In this document: piece by piece, positions 1 through 5,593 of the stretch | How the letters are laid out: each line of letters begins with the position of its first letter | Numbering within the stretch: the stretch's first letter is position 1 | NCBI GenBank assembly: GCA_964432925.1 | Contig: CAYSPM010000160.1 | Location: 1-5,593 of the forward strand | DNA length: 5,593 nucleotides | Source: CAYNTC01 sp964432925 | GTDB lineage: Bacteria; Planctomycetota; Phycisphaerae; Sedimentisphaerales; Anaerobacaceae | Direction: 5' to 3' | Translations under genes and position numbers: made by a program | Notes under the pieces: generated by a model | Told to the model about the DNA's origin: nothing | Databases searched by the model: none | What the model saw: the letters and a program-made list of their open reading frames with translations, nothing else

Positions 1-123
1 TACGGCATAAAGGCCATTTACGGCAATGTTGTCTATTCTAGGCTGACCGAGGGTTTGATCTACGTATTCAAGATAAGTCTCAGCGGACAGGTCTATCCTG
101 AAATCATCCCTGATATGTAGCAT
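1..123 (-). CDS. Partial hypothetical protein (N-terminal part, runs off the left edge)
   Basis: I do not recognise this protein. Seen: on the minus strand a frame stays open from 279 down to base 1 (93 codons) after a TAA at 280-282. The only ATG in it is at 123-121, giving a product that begins MLHIRDDFRIDLSAETYLEY and continues for 41 residues to the edge. A GTG at 174-172 would add 17 residues. A weak AAGAG lies 10 bases before the ATG. The product is rich in Asp/Glu and Ala with an amphipathic stretch, like a soluble protein. The gene would be divergent from lhgO. Alternative: the plus strand in the codon-aligned register reads 39 codons ending in TAG at 118-120, but that product is overloaded with Ile, Val and Tyr, as antisense shadows often are. 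I prefer the minus strand, without certainty. No function can be given. Confidence 0.45.
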   Translation of the reverse strand, partial: MLHIRDDFRIDLSAETYLEYVDQTLGQPRIDNIAVNGLYAV

Positions 124-187
124 CTGAGAGCAGCTCTTATAATCGCACCTATCTAAGCTTTCACCTTCAGTCACGATTGGTTCTTGA

Positions 188-216
188 TTGACGATTCGCG
201 AATCATTGTATATCGT
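188..216 (+). promoter_or_regulatory. Candidate sigma70-type promoter for lhgO
   Basis: TTGACG (188-193; 5 of 6 to the -35 consensus), a 17-base spacer, then TATCGT (211-216; 4 of 6 to the -10 consensus). Transcription would start near 223, leaving a leader of about 25 bases before the ATG at 249. The spacer carries the palindrome at 193-204, so a bound protein could block polymerase. This is consensus matching by eye only. Confidence 0.3.
193..204. repeat. Perfect 12-bp palindrome, possible operator
   Basis: GATTCGCGAATC is its own reverse complement. It lies 44 bases before the lhgO start, between the two halves of the candidate lhgO promoter and between two probably divergent genes. A dimeric repressor site is an inference; no regulator gene is visible in the window. 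Confidence 0.35.
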
Positions 217-248
217 ATTCGAAAAGCTTGACCAGGGACTTTTAACTA

Positions 249-1469
249 ATGAAGCAAACACTCGATTTTGACATAGTGGTTATTGGTGGCGGAATTGTCG
301 GCCTGGCGTCAGCCTACCAAATAGCAGATAGTCATCCTGACGTTCGCTTGGCAGTATTGGAAAAGGAAGACAGGCTAGCCGCTCACCAAACAGGGCACAA
401 TTCGGATGTTATCCATTCCGGGCTTTACTACAAACCCGGCTCCAGCAAGGCGAAGACTTGCGCTCAGGGCCGAAAAGAGCTGATAAGCTTTGCCAAGAAG
501 TACCACATCCCTTACGAAATCTGCGGCAAAGTCATCGTCGCTACACAGGAAAGTGAGCTGGGCAACCTTGATTACTTCTTTCAGAACGGCCTGGAGAACA
601 ACATCGAGGGTATTGAAAGAATAGGGTCTGATGAGATAAAAGAAATCGAGCCATTCTGCTCCGGCATAGCTGGCATACGTGTGCCTTGTACCGGCATCAT
701 TGATTACAATCAGGTCGCATACAAGTTAGCTGAGCTTATAGAAAAAAAGGGTCAGACAAATAAGGTCTTAACTTCACATGAAGTGACCGCTTTTGACAAG
801 CACGATTTCTATACCAACGTTGTCACCAACAATGGTGATTTCTCAACCAACTACATTATAAACTGCGCCGGCCTTCAGAGCGACAGAATTGCACGAATGG
901 ACGGCATTAATCCAGGCGTAAGAATTGTTCCCTTCCGTGGCGATTACTATGAGTTGACCGAGCAGGCACGCGAAAAGGTCAAGAACTTGATATATCCTGT
1001 ACCGGACCCGGACTTTCCATTTCTTGGCGTCCATTTTACTCGCAAGATTGACGGCTCCGTAGAATGTGGCCCTAATGCCGTGTTATCGTTTAAGCGAGAA
1101 GGTTATGGCAAAACCGATTTCAGCCTAACTGACACCTGGGAATCGCTCACCTATTGGGGCACCTGGCGATTATTTATGCGACATTGGAGATATGGATTGG
1201 GTGAATACACTCGCGCCTTCTGCAAGAAGCTTTTTCTCAGGCAACTGCAAAAATTAATTCCATCGCTCAACTCTGATGATATAACACCCGGCGTTGCAGG
1301 CGTTCGCGCTCAAGCACTCGGACCCAAAGGCCAGCTAATCGATGATTTCAAAATCGAAAGATGCGGCAACTCCATCCACGTTCTAAATGCCCCTTCACCT
1401 GCTGCAACAGCTTCGTTGGCTATTGGTGAATATATAAAGGGTATTGCCACCGAGCACTTCAAGCTCTAA
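249..1469 (+). CDS. lhgO: L-2-hydroxyglutarate oxidase/dehydrogenase (FAD-dependent)
   Basis: Oxidises L-2-hydroxyglutarate to 2-oxoglutarate with FAD; in E. coli the electrons go to the membrane quinone pool, and the human relative L2HGDH repairs the same side product. Seen in the 406 residues: an N-terminal Rossmann motif GGGIVG (13-18) with Glu38 placed to bind the FAD ribose; the family signature HQTGHNS (46-52) followed by IHSGLYYKPGS; CGKVIVAT (92-99); TGIIDYNQVA (148-157); PFRGDYYEL (228-236); YPVPDPDFPFLGVHFTR (249-265); GPNAVLSFKREGY (274-286); GVRAQA (351-356); and NAPSPAATASLAIG (380-393). Length and motif order match E. coli LhgO and human L2HGDH. Position 53 is Asp where both relatives, as I remember them, have Gly. 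The ATG has only a weak AGGG 11 bases upstream. The next ORF starts 12 bases after the stop, so the gene probably leads an operon. Other DAO-fold oxidases are less likely given these signatures. Confidence 0.93.
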   Translation: MKQTLDFDIVVIGGGIVGLASAYQIADSHPDVRLAVLEKEDRLAAHQTGHNSDVIHSGLYYKPGSSKAKTCAQGRKELISFAKKYHIPYEICGKVIVATQESELGNLDYFFQNGLENNIEGIERIGSDEIKEIEPFCSGIAGIRVPCTGIIDYNQVAYKLAELIEKKGQTNKVLTSHEVTAFDKHDFYTNVVTNNGDFSTNYIINCAGLQSDRIARMDGINPGVRIVPFRGDYYELTEQAREKVKNLIYPVPDPDFPFLGVHFTRKIDGSVECGPNAVLSFKREGYGKTDFSLTDTWESLTYWGTWRLFMRHWRYGLGEYTRAFCKKLFLRQLQKLIPSLNSDDITPGVAGVRAQALGPKGQLIDDFKIERCGNSIHVLNAPSPAATASLAIGEYIKGIATEHFKL

Positions 1470-1474
1470 AAGGA
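1470..1474 (+). promoter_or_regulatory. Ribosome-binding site for the small membrane ORF
   Basis: AAGGA directly after the lhgO stop codon, 7 bases before the GTG at 1482. It is better placed than any site near the two possible priA starts and is the main reason to take the small ORF seriously. Confidence 0.5.
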
Positions 1475-1481
1475 TCAAACC

Positions 1482-1589
1482 GTGATCGGCATAATCAGCG
1501 TTGTTACACTGCTTTTGGTCTTGGCGCTGTTCCTAGTCATAAACCATATCGCAACATTCGCGTGGAGAAAGCCCAGGATCTCGACATAG
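1482..1589 (+). CDS. Small single-pass membrane protein (35 aa), hypothetical
   Basis: I do not recognise this product. Seen: GTG start at 1482 with AAGGA 7 bases upstream, 35 codons, and TAG at 1587-1589. Residues 2-20 are almost entirely Ile, Val and Leu with a few small residues (IGIISVVTLLLVLALFLVI), long enough for one transmembrane helix. A less hydrophobic piece follows (NHIATFAW), then a basic end RKPRIST. By the positive-inside rule the C-terminus should face the cytoplasm. It sits 12 bases after lhgO. Its end overlaps the upstream GTG start of priA by 28 bases, or stops 5 bases before priA's ATG at 1595, which suggests translational coupling. It is not a cleavable signal peptide in form, since the basic residues follow the hydrophobic core. 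It could be a real miniprotein, a leader that sets priA translation, or chance. Its role is unknown. Confidence 0.5.
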   Translation: MIGIISVVTLLLVLALFLVINHIATFAWRKPRIST

Positions 1590-3958
1590 AAACCATGACA
1601 AGATTTGCTACTAACAGTCTATTCGCTCTGCAAGAAACTGAGGAACAACTTTTACATAAATACATCATCCGTGTCGCATTTGAGTCGGCAGCAGATACAG
1701 AGTTTGACTATTTTGTACCCGACGAGCTGTGGCCAATTCGGCCAGGCCAGCGAATCGAGGCCCCGTTCGGAATAAAAAACACTTCTTCTATTGGCTTCTG
1801 TGTCGAGTCGGATATTCCTGTTGACCACTCTTTCGTCGCACGAGCTAAAGGAAGGAGACTGAAAAAGGTCGCTAGGATAGTAGACAAAGAACCGCTGCTC
1901 AAACCAGAGCTTATGGAGCTGGCTCGCTGGATCAGCAGCTATTATGTCTGTCCGTTAGGCCAGGTCTTAGCTGCAATGGTGCCAGCCGCCGTTAAGAAGG
2001 CAGTTGGAGTCAAAACACAAAGATACATCTATCTTGCCGGGGAAACCAGTGATCTCATCAAGCAGTTGAGGGGAAAAAGGCAAAAGCAAATTGTCAAACA
2101 CCTTCACGAAAAGCACGCTCTAAGGCCGGCCCAGGCCTTACCCTTAGATGCGGTTTTGCAGACAATTGGCTGTAGCAGGGAGCCTGTGAAAAAACTGGCG
2201 CAAAAACATATCGTCAAGATCGTCGAGAAGACAATCTTGAAGTCGCTACCTGCTATCCCGAAAGGCTTGTCCGTACAGACCGAGCATGTGGTTCTCAACG
2301 AAGACCAGCGCATCGCACTATCCCATATTAAAGACAAGATAGACACAGGCATTTTTGGTGTAACGTTATTGCACGGCGTCACCGATAGCGGCAAAACCGA
2401 GCTTTACATACGAGCAATCGAGGCCGTTTTGGCAAAGGGCAAAGGTGCCATCGTTCTTCTTCCGGAAATCGCGCTTACGGCTCAGACCGTGCAGCGCTTC
2501 AGCGCACGTTTCAAAAATGTAGCAGTGATGCACTCGGCCCTTACAGCTTCTCAGCGCAATGCTCAATGGCAGAAGATAAAGTCCGCCGATGCCGATGTAG
2601 TCATCGGCGCACGTTCTGCGATTTTTGCACCGCTGCCAAATCTCGGTCTTATCGTCGTCGATGAGGAACATGAACCCAGTTACAAACAGGACACCACTCC
2701 CCGATACCATGGCCGTAATGTTGCTGTAAAAAGAGCACAGATCGAAAACGCTCACTGCATCCTGGGTAGTGCCACACCTTCGCTGGAGACGCTATCCAAC
2801 TGCCAGACTAAAGAGTATTTCACTCGCGTTCGCTTGCCCAAGAGGGTAATGAACCTGCCGATGCCACAGATGAAACTAATCGACATGCGACAACAATACA
2901 CAACAAGAAGGGGCATCAATTTAATAAGTGAACCTTTAGCAAAATATCTCAGTGAAACTCTTGAAAGAAAAGAGCAGGCCATTTTACTTTTGAACAGGCG
3001 TGGCTACAGTAATTTCATATTTTGCCCATCCTGTAAACACACCTTGCACTGTCGCAACTGCGACGTCACGCTCACCTTCCATAAAGCCAAAACCAAAGCC
3101 GATGCCAAAATACAGACAGTTACTGGCAGACACATCAACTATGGTTACGCCGTTTGCCATTACTGCCTGGCACAAACGCTTGTGCCCCAGCAATGCCCTT
3201 TGTGTGGAAAAGGTATGGCAATGATAGGCCTTGGCTCACAGAGACTCGAAGAGGAATTGGCCGGAAAGTTTCCCAATGCCCGTGTCTCAAGAGTTGACAG
3301 CGACTCCATGACAGGCAGAGACTATTATAAGATCCTCCAGGATTTCAGTGATGGCCGTATTGACGTACTCGCAGGTACTCAAATGCTGGCGAAGGGACTG
3401 CATTTTCCAAATGTGACGCTTGTGGGTGTTATCAGCGCCGACACTTCTTTGTTTTTACCTGACTTTCGCGCCAACGAGCGCACGTTTCAACTAATTTCAC
3501 AGGTAGCCGGCAGGGCAGGGCGGTCTACCAAAAAAGGCATTGTATTGGTTCAGACATTTCTACCCGACCAGCCAGCCATACAATTCGCTCTTAAGGCAGA
3601 CTTAGATGGCTTTGTCAAAGAGGAACTAAAACACAGAAAGGCCTGCAACCTGCCGCCGTTCTGGCGATTGGCTCGAATAATTATGCGCGACCACAAGTTT
3701 GATAAGCTCGAAGCTGCCTGCAATGCAATGCGTCGAAAACTCGACCACATTGTTCGCCGGGATAAACTAACTGCTATTATTCGTGGCCCGGTGCCTGCGG
3801 TGATAAGTCGAATCCAGCGTTTCCACAGGATACAAATAATAATCCAAGCCCCGCACGCTGAGACAGTCCGACAGATATTCAGCCAGCTTAAAGCTGAATC
3901 GCCGGTTCGTCCAGCCGTGAACATAGCTATAGATATTGATCCTATCAATTTATTGTAG
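1562..3958 (+). CDS. priA: Primosomal protein N' (PriA), replication-restart 3'-5' DNA helicase
   Basis: PriA recognises abandoned replication forks, unwinds the lagging strand and starts reloading of DnaB. Seen, numbered from GTG 1562: an N-terminal 3'-end-binding domain (about 36-140, with FDYFVP at 48-53 and FG at 69-70); a winged-helix-like region (about 165-235); Walker A GVTDSGKT (272-279); DEEH (367-370) followed by the PSYKQDTTPRYHGRNVA loop; GSATPSLET (402-410); eight zinc-binding cysteines in four CxxC pairs (488/491, 497/500, 532/535, 545/548); GTQMLAKG (605-612); QVAGRAGR (647-654); and the C-terminal IDIDPINLL. All catalytic motifs are intact. At 798 aa it is longer than E. coli PriA (732), through an N-terminal extension of about 30 residues and about 17 extra residues between the second and third CxxC pairs. 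The start is uncertain: GTG 1562 and ATG 1595 (codon 12, giving 787 aa) both lack a well-placed Shine-Dalgarno sequence. ATG 1595 avoids overlap with the small ORF and is my preference. Confidence 0.96.
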   Translation: MEKAQDLDIETMTRFATNSLFALQETEEQLLHKYIIRVAFESAADTEFDYFVPDELWPIRPGQRIEAPFGIKNTSSIGFCVESDIPVDHSFVARAKGRRLKKVARIVDKEPLLKPELMELARWISSYYVCPLGQVLAAMVPAAVKKAVGVKTQRYIYLAGETSDLIKQLRGKRQKQIVKHLHEKHALRPAQALPLDAVLQTIGCSREPVKKLAQKHIVKIVEKTILKSLPAIPKGLSVQTEHVVLNEDQRIALSHIKDKIDTGIFGVTLLHGVTDSGKTELYIRAIEAVLAKGKGAIVLLPEIALTAQTVQRFSARFKNVAVMHSALTASQRNAQWQKIKSADADVVIGARSAIFAPLPNLGLIVVDEEHEPSYKQDTTPRYHGRNVAVKRAQIENAHCILGSATPSLETLSNCQTKEYFTRVRLPKRVMNLPMPQMKLIDMRQQYTTRRGINLISEPLAKYLSETLERKEQAILLLNRRGYSNFIFCPSCKHTLHCRNCDVTLTFHKAKTKADAKIQTVTGRHINYGYAVCHYCLAQTLVPQQCPLCGKGMAMIGLGSQRLEEELAGKFPNARVSRVDSDSMTGRDYYKILQDFSDGRIDVLAGTQMLAKGLHFPNVTLVGVISADTSLFLPDFRANERTFQLISQVAGRAGRSTKKGIVLVQTFLPDQPAIQFALKADLDGFVKEELKHRKACNLPPFWRLARIIMRDHKFDKLEAACNAMRRKLDHIVRRDKLTAIIRGPVPAVISRIQRFHRIQIIIQAPHAETVRQIFSQLKAESPVRPAVNIAIDIDPINLL

Positions 3959-3959
3959 C

Positions 3960-3988
3960 TTGCAGGCGCACATTGAATATGTTATATT
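3960..3988 (+). promoter_or_regulatory. Candidate promoter of the tRNA-Pro gene
   Basis: TTGCAG (3960-3965; weak -35), exactly 17 bases, then TATATT (3983-3988; 5 of 6 to the -10 consensus). Initiation near 3995 would give a precursor with a 5' leader of about 7 bases. It begins one base after the priA stop, so the tRNA need not depend on priA transcription. Confidence 0.45.
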
Positions 3989-4001
3989 TTGCATCGTTTT
4001 C

Positions 4002-4076
4002 CGGGGAGTAGCTCAGTTTGGCCAGAGCGCTGCGTTCGGGACGCAGAGGTCGCAAGTTCAAATCTTGTCTCCCCGA
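4002..4076 (+). tRNA. tRNA-Pro (anticodon CGG)
   Basis: A full cloverleaf folds by hand. Acceptor stem CGGGGAG (4002-4008) pairs with CTCCCCG (4069-4075); discriminator A is at 4076. D stem GCTC/GAGC (4011-4014, 4025-4028) has the GG pair in its loop. Anticodon stem CTGCG/CGCAG encloses loop TTCGGGA, so the anticodon is CGG (4037-4039), reading codon CCG. The variable loop is five bases (AGGTC). The T stem GCAAG/CTTGT (one G-U pair) encloses TTCAAAT. The C1-G72 pair with A73 is typical of bacterial tRNA-Pro. No CCA is encoded; six T follow directly (4077-4082), so CCA must be added by nucleotidyltransferase. The T tract may help end transcription. The rest of the spacer to 4152 shows nothing else. 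The GH130 gene converges from the other side. Confidence 0.95.
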
Positions 4077-4152
4077 TTTTTTACGTGGGGTTAAACTTAT
4101 CTACACGGTTATTTCTCTGCAGTATGTGTCCTAACTTGTCCGGAAAGAAGGG

Positions 4153-5199
4153 CTACAAACCCAGATTTTCGAGTACGTCCTCTAAGGGCAACTCCGCGTA
4201 ACAGACACATGTATCAGCAGCACCGTAGTAGACCTTCAACATGTTATCCTCGTAAAGCAGCCCACAGCTAAAGACCACATTGCCGAGAAAGCCTCCACGC
4301 TCATACTCAGCTTCCGGCTCTAAAATCGGCCGTTCTGATCTGGCGATGATTTTCCACGGCTCATTGCCATCCAACAACACTGCACCAAGACAATAGCGGT
4401 TGTTACAGTCAGCCCCATGATAGACCTCCAACCAGCCCTGCTTGATTCTAAAAGGAACAGCCCCCGCACCAATCTTTACTTCGTCCCAATAGCCCTCACG
4501 TAAGCTCATCAAACGACGATGATTTCCCCAGCAAGCCAGATCGGGTGATTCTGATATCCATATTTCATTCCGTTGAAAAAGTGACGAACTCGGCCTGTGC
4601 AAAGCGTAGTATCTATCGCCAATTTTCCCCGGAAAGATGACAACGTCTTTATTGTCTGGACAAAAAATGACGCCATGCCGCTCGAATGTAGCGAAATCCT
4701 TTGTGCTCACCAGACACGTTATCACACCTAACGGTGAAACTGCAACATAATCGATGTAGTAAATGCCGTCGATTAAGCTGATCCTTGGATCCTCAACGCC
4801 GTACGTCTCATACTCATTTGCCGGTCCAAGCCAAGGCCCATCGTCTATCTCAAAACTCACTCCGTCTTTACTACGTGCCAGCCTAAGGTGAGAAATAGAC
4901 GTTAGATATGTATCCTTTGGCGTGACTATTAGCCTCGGATCTGAAAAATCGACCGTTGGATCGTCTCTCGCAAATTCCTTAATGGCAATACTGCTAGTCT
5001 TGACATCATAGATTGGGCTCAAAGTAACCTTTGGCTCTTTACTAATCGGCCTTTCCGCTACCCGCAATAGCAAGATTACCTCATCACCTAACCTAGCCAC
5101 CCCTGCATTAAAAGCACCGACAACCTCAAAATCATCCCTGCTTGGCTTGATATCTTCCGGCCGGATTATTGGATTATTTGGCGAGCGAAAGACCGACAC
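4153..5199 (-). CDS. GH130-family glycoside phosphorylase/hydrolase (beta-mannoside type)
   Basis: GH130 enzymes act on beta-mannosides, either as inverting phosphorylases that release mannose 1-phosphate or, in some subfamilies, as hydrolases. Seen in the 348 residues of a single five-bladed beta-propeller: FNAGVARLGDEVILLLRVAE (30-49); GVEDPRI (134-140), whose Asp137 fits the family's catalytic acid; STKDFATFERHGVIF (165-179); NKDVVIFPGKIGDRYYALHRP (183-203); ESPDL (217-221); KIGAGAVPF (242-250); GWLEVYHG (255-262); and near the C-terminus GNVVFSCG and VYYGAADT. The length is normal. Arg46, Lys192, Tyr198 and His201 are candidate phosphate contacts by analogy, so phosphorylase against hydrolase stays open. 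No signal peptide is present, so it should act in the cytoplasm. The start is GTG at 5199-5197, fixed by a strong AAAAGGAG six bases upstream. The dockerin-tailed gene lies 210 bases upstream in the same direction. Confidence 0.9.
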   Translation of the reverse strand: MSVFRSPNNPIIRPEDIKPSRDDFEVVGAFNAGVARLGDEVILLLRVAERPISKEPKVTLSPIYDVKTSSIAIKEFARDDPTVDFSDPRLIVTPKDTYLTSISHLRLARSKDGVSFEIDDGPWLGPANEYETYGVEDPRISLIDGIYYIDYVAVSPLGVITCLVSTKDFATFERHGVIFCPDNKDVVIFPGKIGDRYYALHRPSSSLFQRNEIWISESPDLACWGNHRRLMSLREGYWDEVKIGAGAVPFRIKQGWLEVYHGADCNNRYCLGAVLLDGNEPWKIIARSERPILEPEAEYERGGFLGNVVFSCGLLYEDNMLKVYYGAADTCVCYAELPLEDVLENLGL

Positions 5200-5205
5200 T
5201 GATAA

Positions 5206-5213
5206 CTCCTTTT
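5206..5213 (-). promoter_or_regulatory. Strong ribosome-binding site of the GH130 gene
   Basis: On the minus strand this reads AAAAGGAG, six bases before the GTG start. It is the best Shine-Dalgarno sequence in the window and settles the non-ATG start. Confidence 0.8.
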
Positions 5214-5365
5214 AACAAGTTTTTTCTCGGAACCATTGTACTACCGCACCCGAAAAGAGTCGCCCCAAATAGTAGCTACAGACCATCAACCTTGCAAGGA
5301 CTTTCGATAGAGGCGATACCTGATTTCAGAAGTGAATATCAACAAATAAGTATACCTAAACTGCG

Positions 5366-5394
5366 AAGGTACTTAATTGAATTGACAAAGTCAA
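5366..5394 (-). promoter_or_regulatory. Weak promoter candidate for the GH130 gene
   Basis: Minus strand: TTGACT (5394-5389; 5 of 6), 17 bases, then TACCTT (5371-5366; poor -10). A better -10, TATACT, lies at 5354-5349 but has no good -35 at the right distance. The -35 overlaps a small inverted repeat, TTGAC-AAA-GTCAA (5382-5394). Otherwise the 210-base spacer 5200-5409 shows no gene and no convincing terminator, so read-through from the upstream gene is also possible. Confidence 0.22.
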
Positions 5395-5409
5395 GCAGCC
5401 TAGTAGGTG

Positions 5410-5592
5410 TCAGGGTGTACTGATTTCGAGCCAATGTTCAGCCAGCACGGCATAATCCAGAAAGTCAATCACGCCATCAGGCACTAACGGCGGAGCTATA
5501 TCAGCTTGTGGATTCCAAGTAGTAGCGTCTGAACTGGTTAGCCAGGCCTCAGCAAGTACAGCCAGGTCTTGATAATCTACCACCCCATCACC
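5410..5592 (-). CDS. C-terminal end of a protein with dockerin-like (EF-hand) repeats, partial
   Basis: Only the last 60 codons are inside the window; the stop TGA is at 5412-5410 and the gene runs off the right edge. Seen: two repeats of the same design, GDGVVDYQDLAVLAEAWL (residues 1-18 of the visible part) and PDGVIDFLDYAVLAEHWL (38-55), joined by about 19 residues and followed by a short tail EISTP. Each has the DGxxDxxD calcium-loop spacing and a helix ending in Trp-Leu. This matches the type I dockerin-like ends common on large, exported proteins of Phycisphaerae-type Planctomycetota, including polysaccharide-degrading enzymes. In clostridia dockerins bind cohesins; in planctomycetes the partner is not established as far as I know. 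The catalytic or binding part lies beyond the window, so the function of the whole protein cannot be named. Confidence 0.8.
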   Translation of the reverse strand, partial: GDGVVDYQDLAVLAEAWLTSSDATTWNPQADIAPPLVPDGVIDFLDYAVLAEHWLEISTP

Positions 5593-5593
5593 C

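Noticed and set aside
1..120. Plus-strand 39-codon reading ending in TAG at 118-120, as the end of a CDS
   Set aside because: Kept only as the alternative to the minus-strand call. It is short, rich in Ile/Val/Tyr and looks like the aligned-register shadow of the longer minus-strand frame.
126..138. AGAGC-A-GCTCT as a terminator hairpin
   Set aside because: The loop would be one base, and no T tract follows in either direction.
3550..3948. 132-codon minus-strand ORF inside priA, and the other antisense ORFs in priA and lhgO
   Set aside because: They lie opposite strongly conserved PriA or LhgO motifs and have shadow-like composition.
4076..4152. Phage or island attachment site at the tRNA 3' end
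   Set aside because: No repeat of the tRNA 3' end, no integrase gene and no composition change are visible in the window.
3989..4201. 70-codon plus-strand ORF
   Set aside because: It runs straight through the tRNA-Pro gene and into the 3' end of the GH130 gene; there is no ribosome-binding site or family resemblance.
5382..5394. TTGAC-AAA-GTCAA inverted repeat as an operator or terminator
   Set aside because: Five-base arms with a three-base loop are too short to separate from chance; noted only with the promoter candidate it overlaps.
5169..5423. 84-codon plus-strand ORF over the spacer between the two minus-strand genes
   Set aside because: It starts antisense inside the GH130 start region and ends antisense inside the dockerin-tail gene; no ribosome-binding site and no recognisable motif.

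Overview
The window looks like chromosomal DNA from a Planctomycetota bacterium, most likely of the Phycisphaerae/Sedimentisphaerales type. The main clue is at the right edge: the minus strand there encodes the C-terminal tail of a protein with two dockerin-like calcium-binding repeats ending in the pattern 'DxAVLAExWL', which I know from that group. Roughly balanced base composition, a GH130 glycoside phosphorylase/hydrolase gene and a tRNA gene without an encoded CCA all fit. The assignment rests on motif memory, not on a search.

Left part (1-248): a partial reading frame runs off the left edge. The minus strand is open for 93 codons and most likely holds the start of a gene divergent from the next one. 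The same bases also give a shorter plus-strand reading ending in TAG at 118-120. The spacer up to 248 holds a perfect 12-bp palindrome inside a possible promoter.

Plus-strand cluster (249-3958): lhgO (FAD-dependent L-2-hydroxyglutarate oxidase/dehydrogenase), a 35-residue single-pass membrane miniprotein ORF with a good ribosome-binding site, and priA (primosomal helicase). The spacing is so tight that one transcript is likely. No functional link between the two large genes is apparent. The cluster is followed at once by a tRNA-Pro(CGG) gene with its own likely promoter.

Minus-strand part (4153-5593): a GH130-family gene converges on the tRNA gene. Upstream of it, in the same direction, is the 3' end of the dockerin-tailed protein gene. 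Together these suggest saccharide (possibly mannoside) use: a probably exported repeat-tailed protein outside and a GH130 enzyme without signal peptide inside.

I found no CRISPR array, insertion sequence, riboswitch or clear rho-independent terminator. No obviously new system is visible. The least expected items are the membrane miniprotein ORF before priA, the enlarged PriA zinc domain and the cut-off dockerin-tailed gene.
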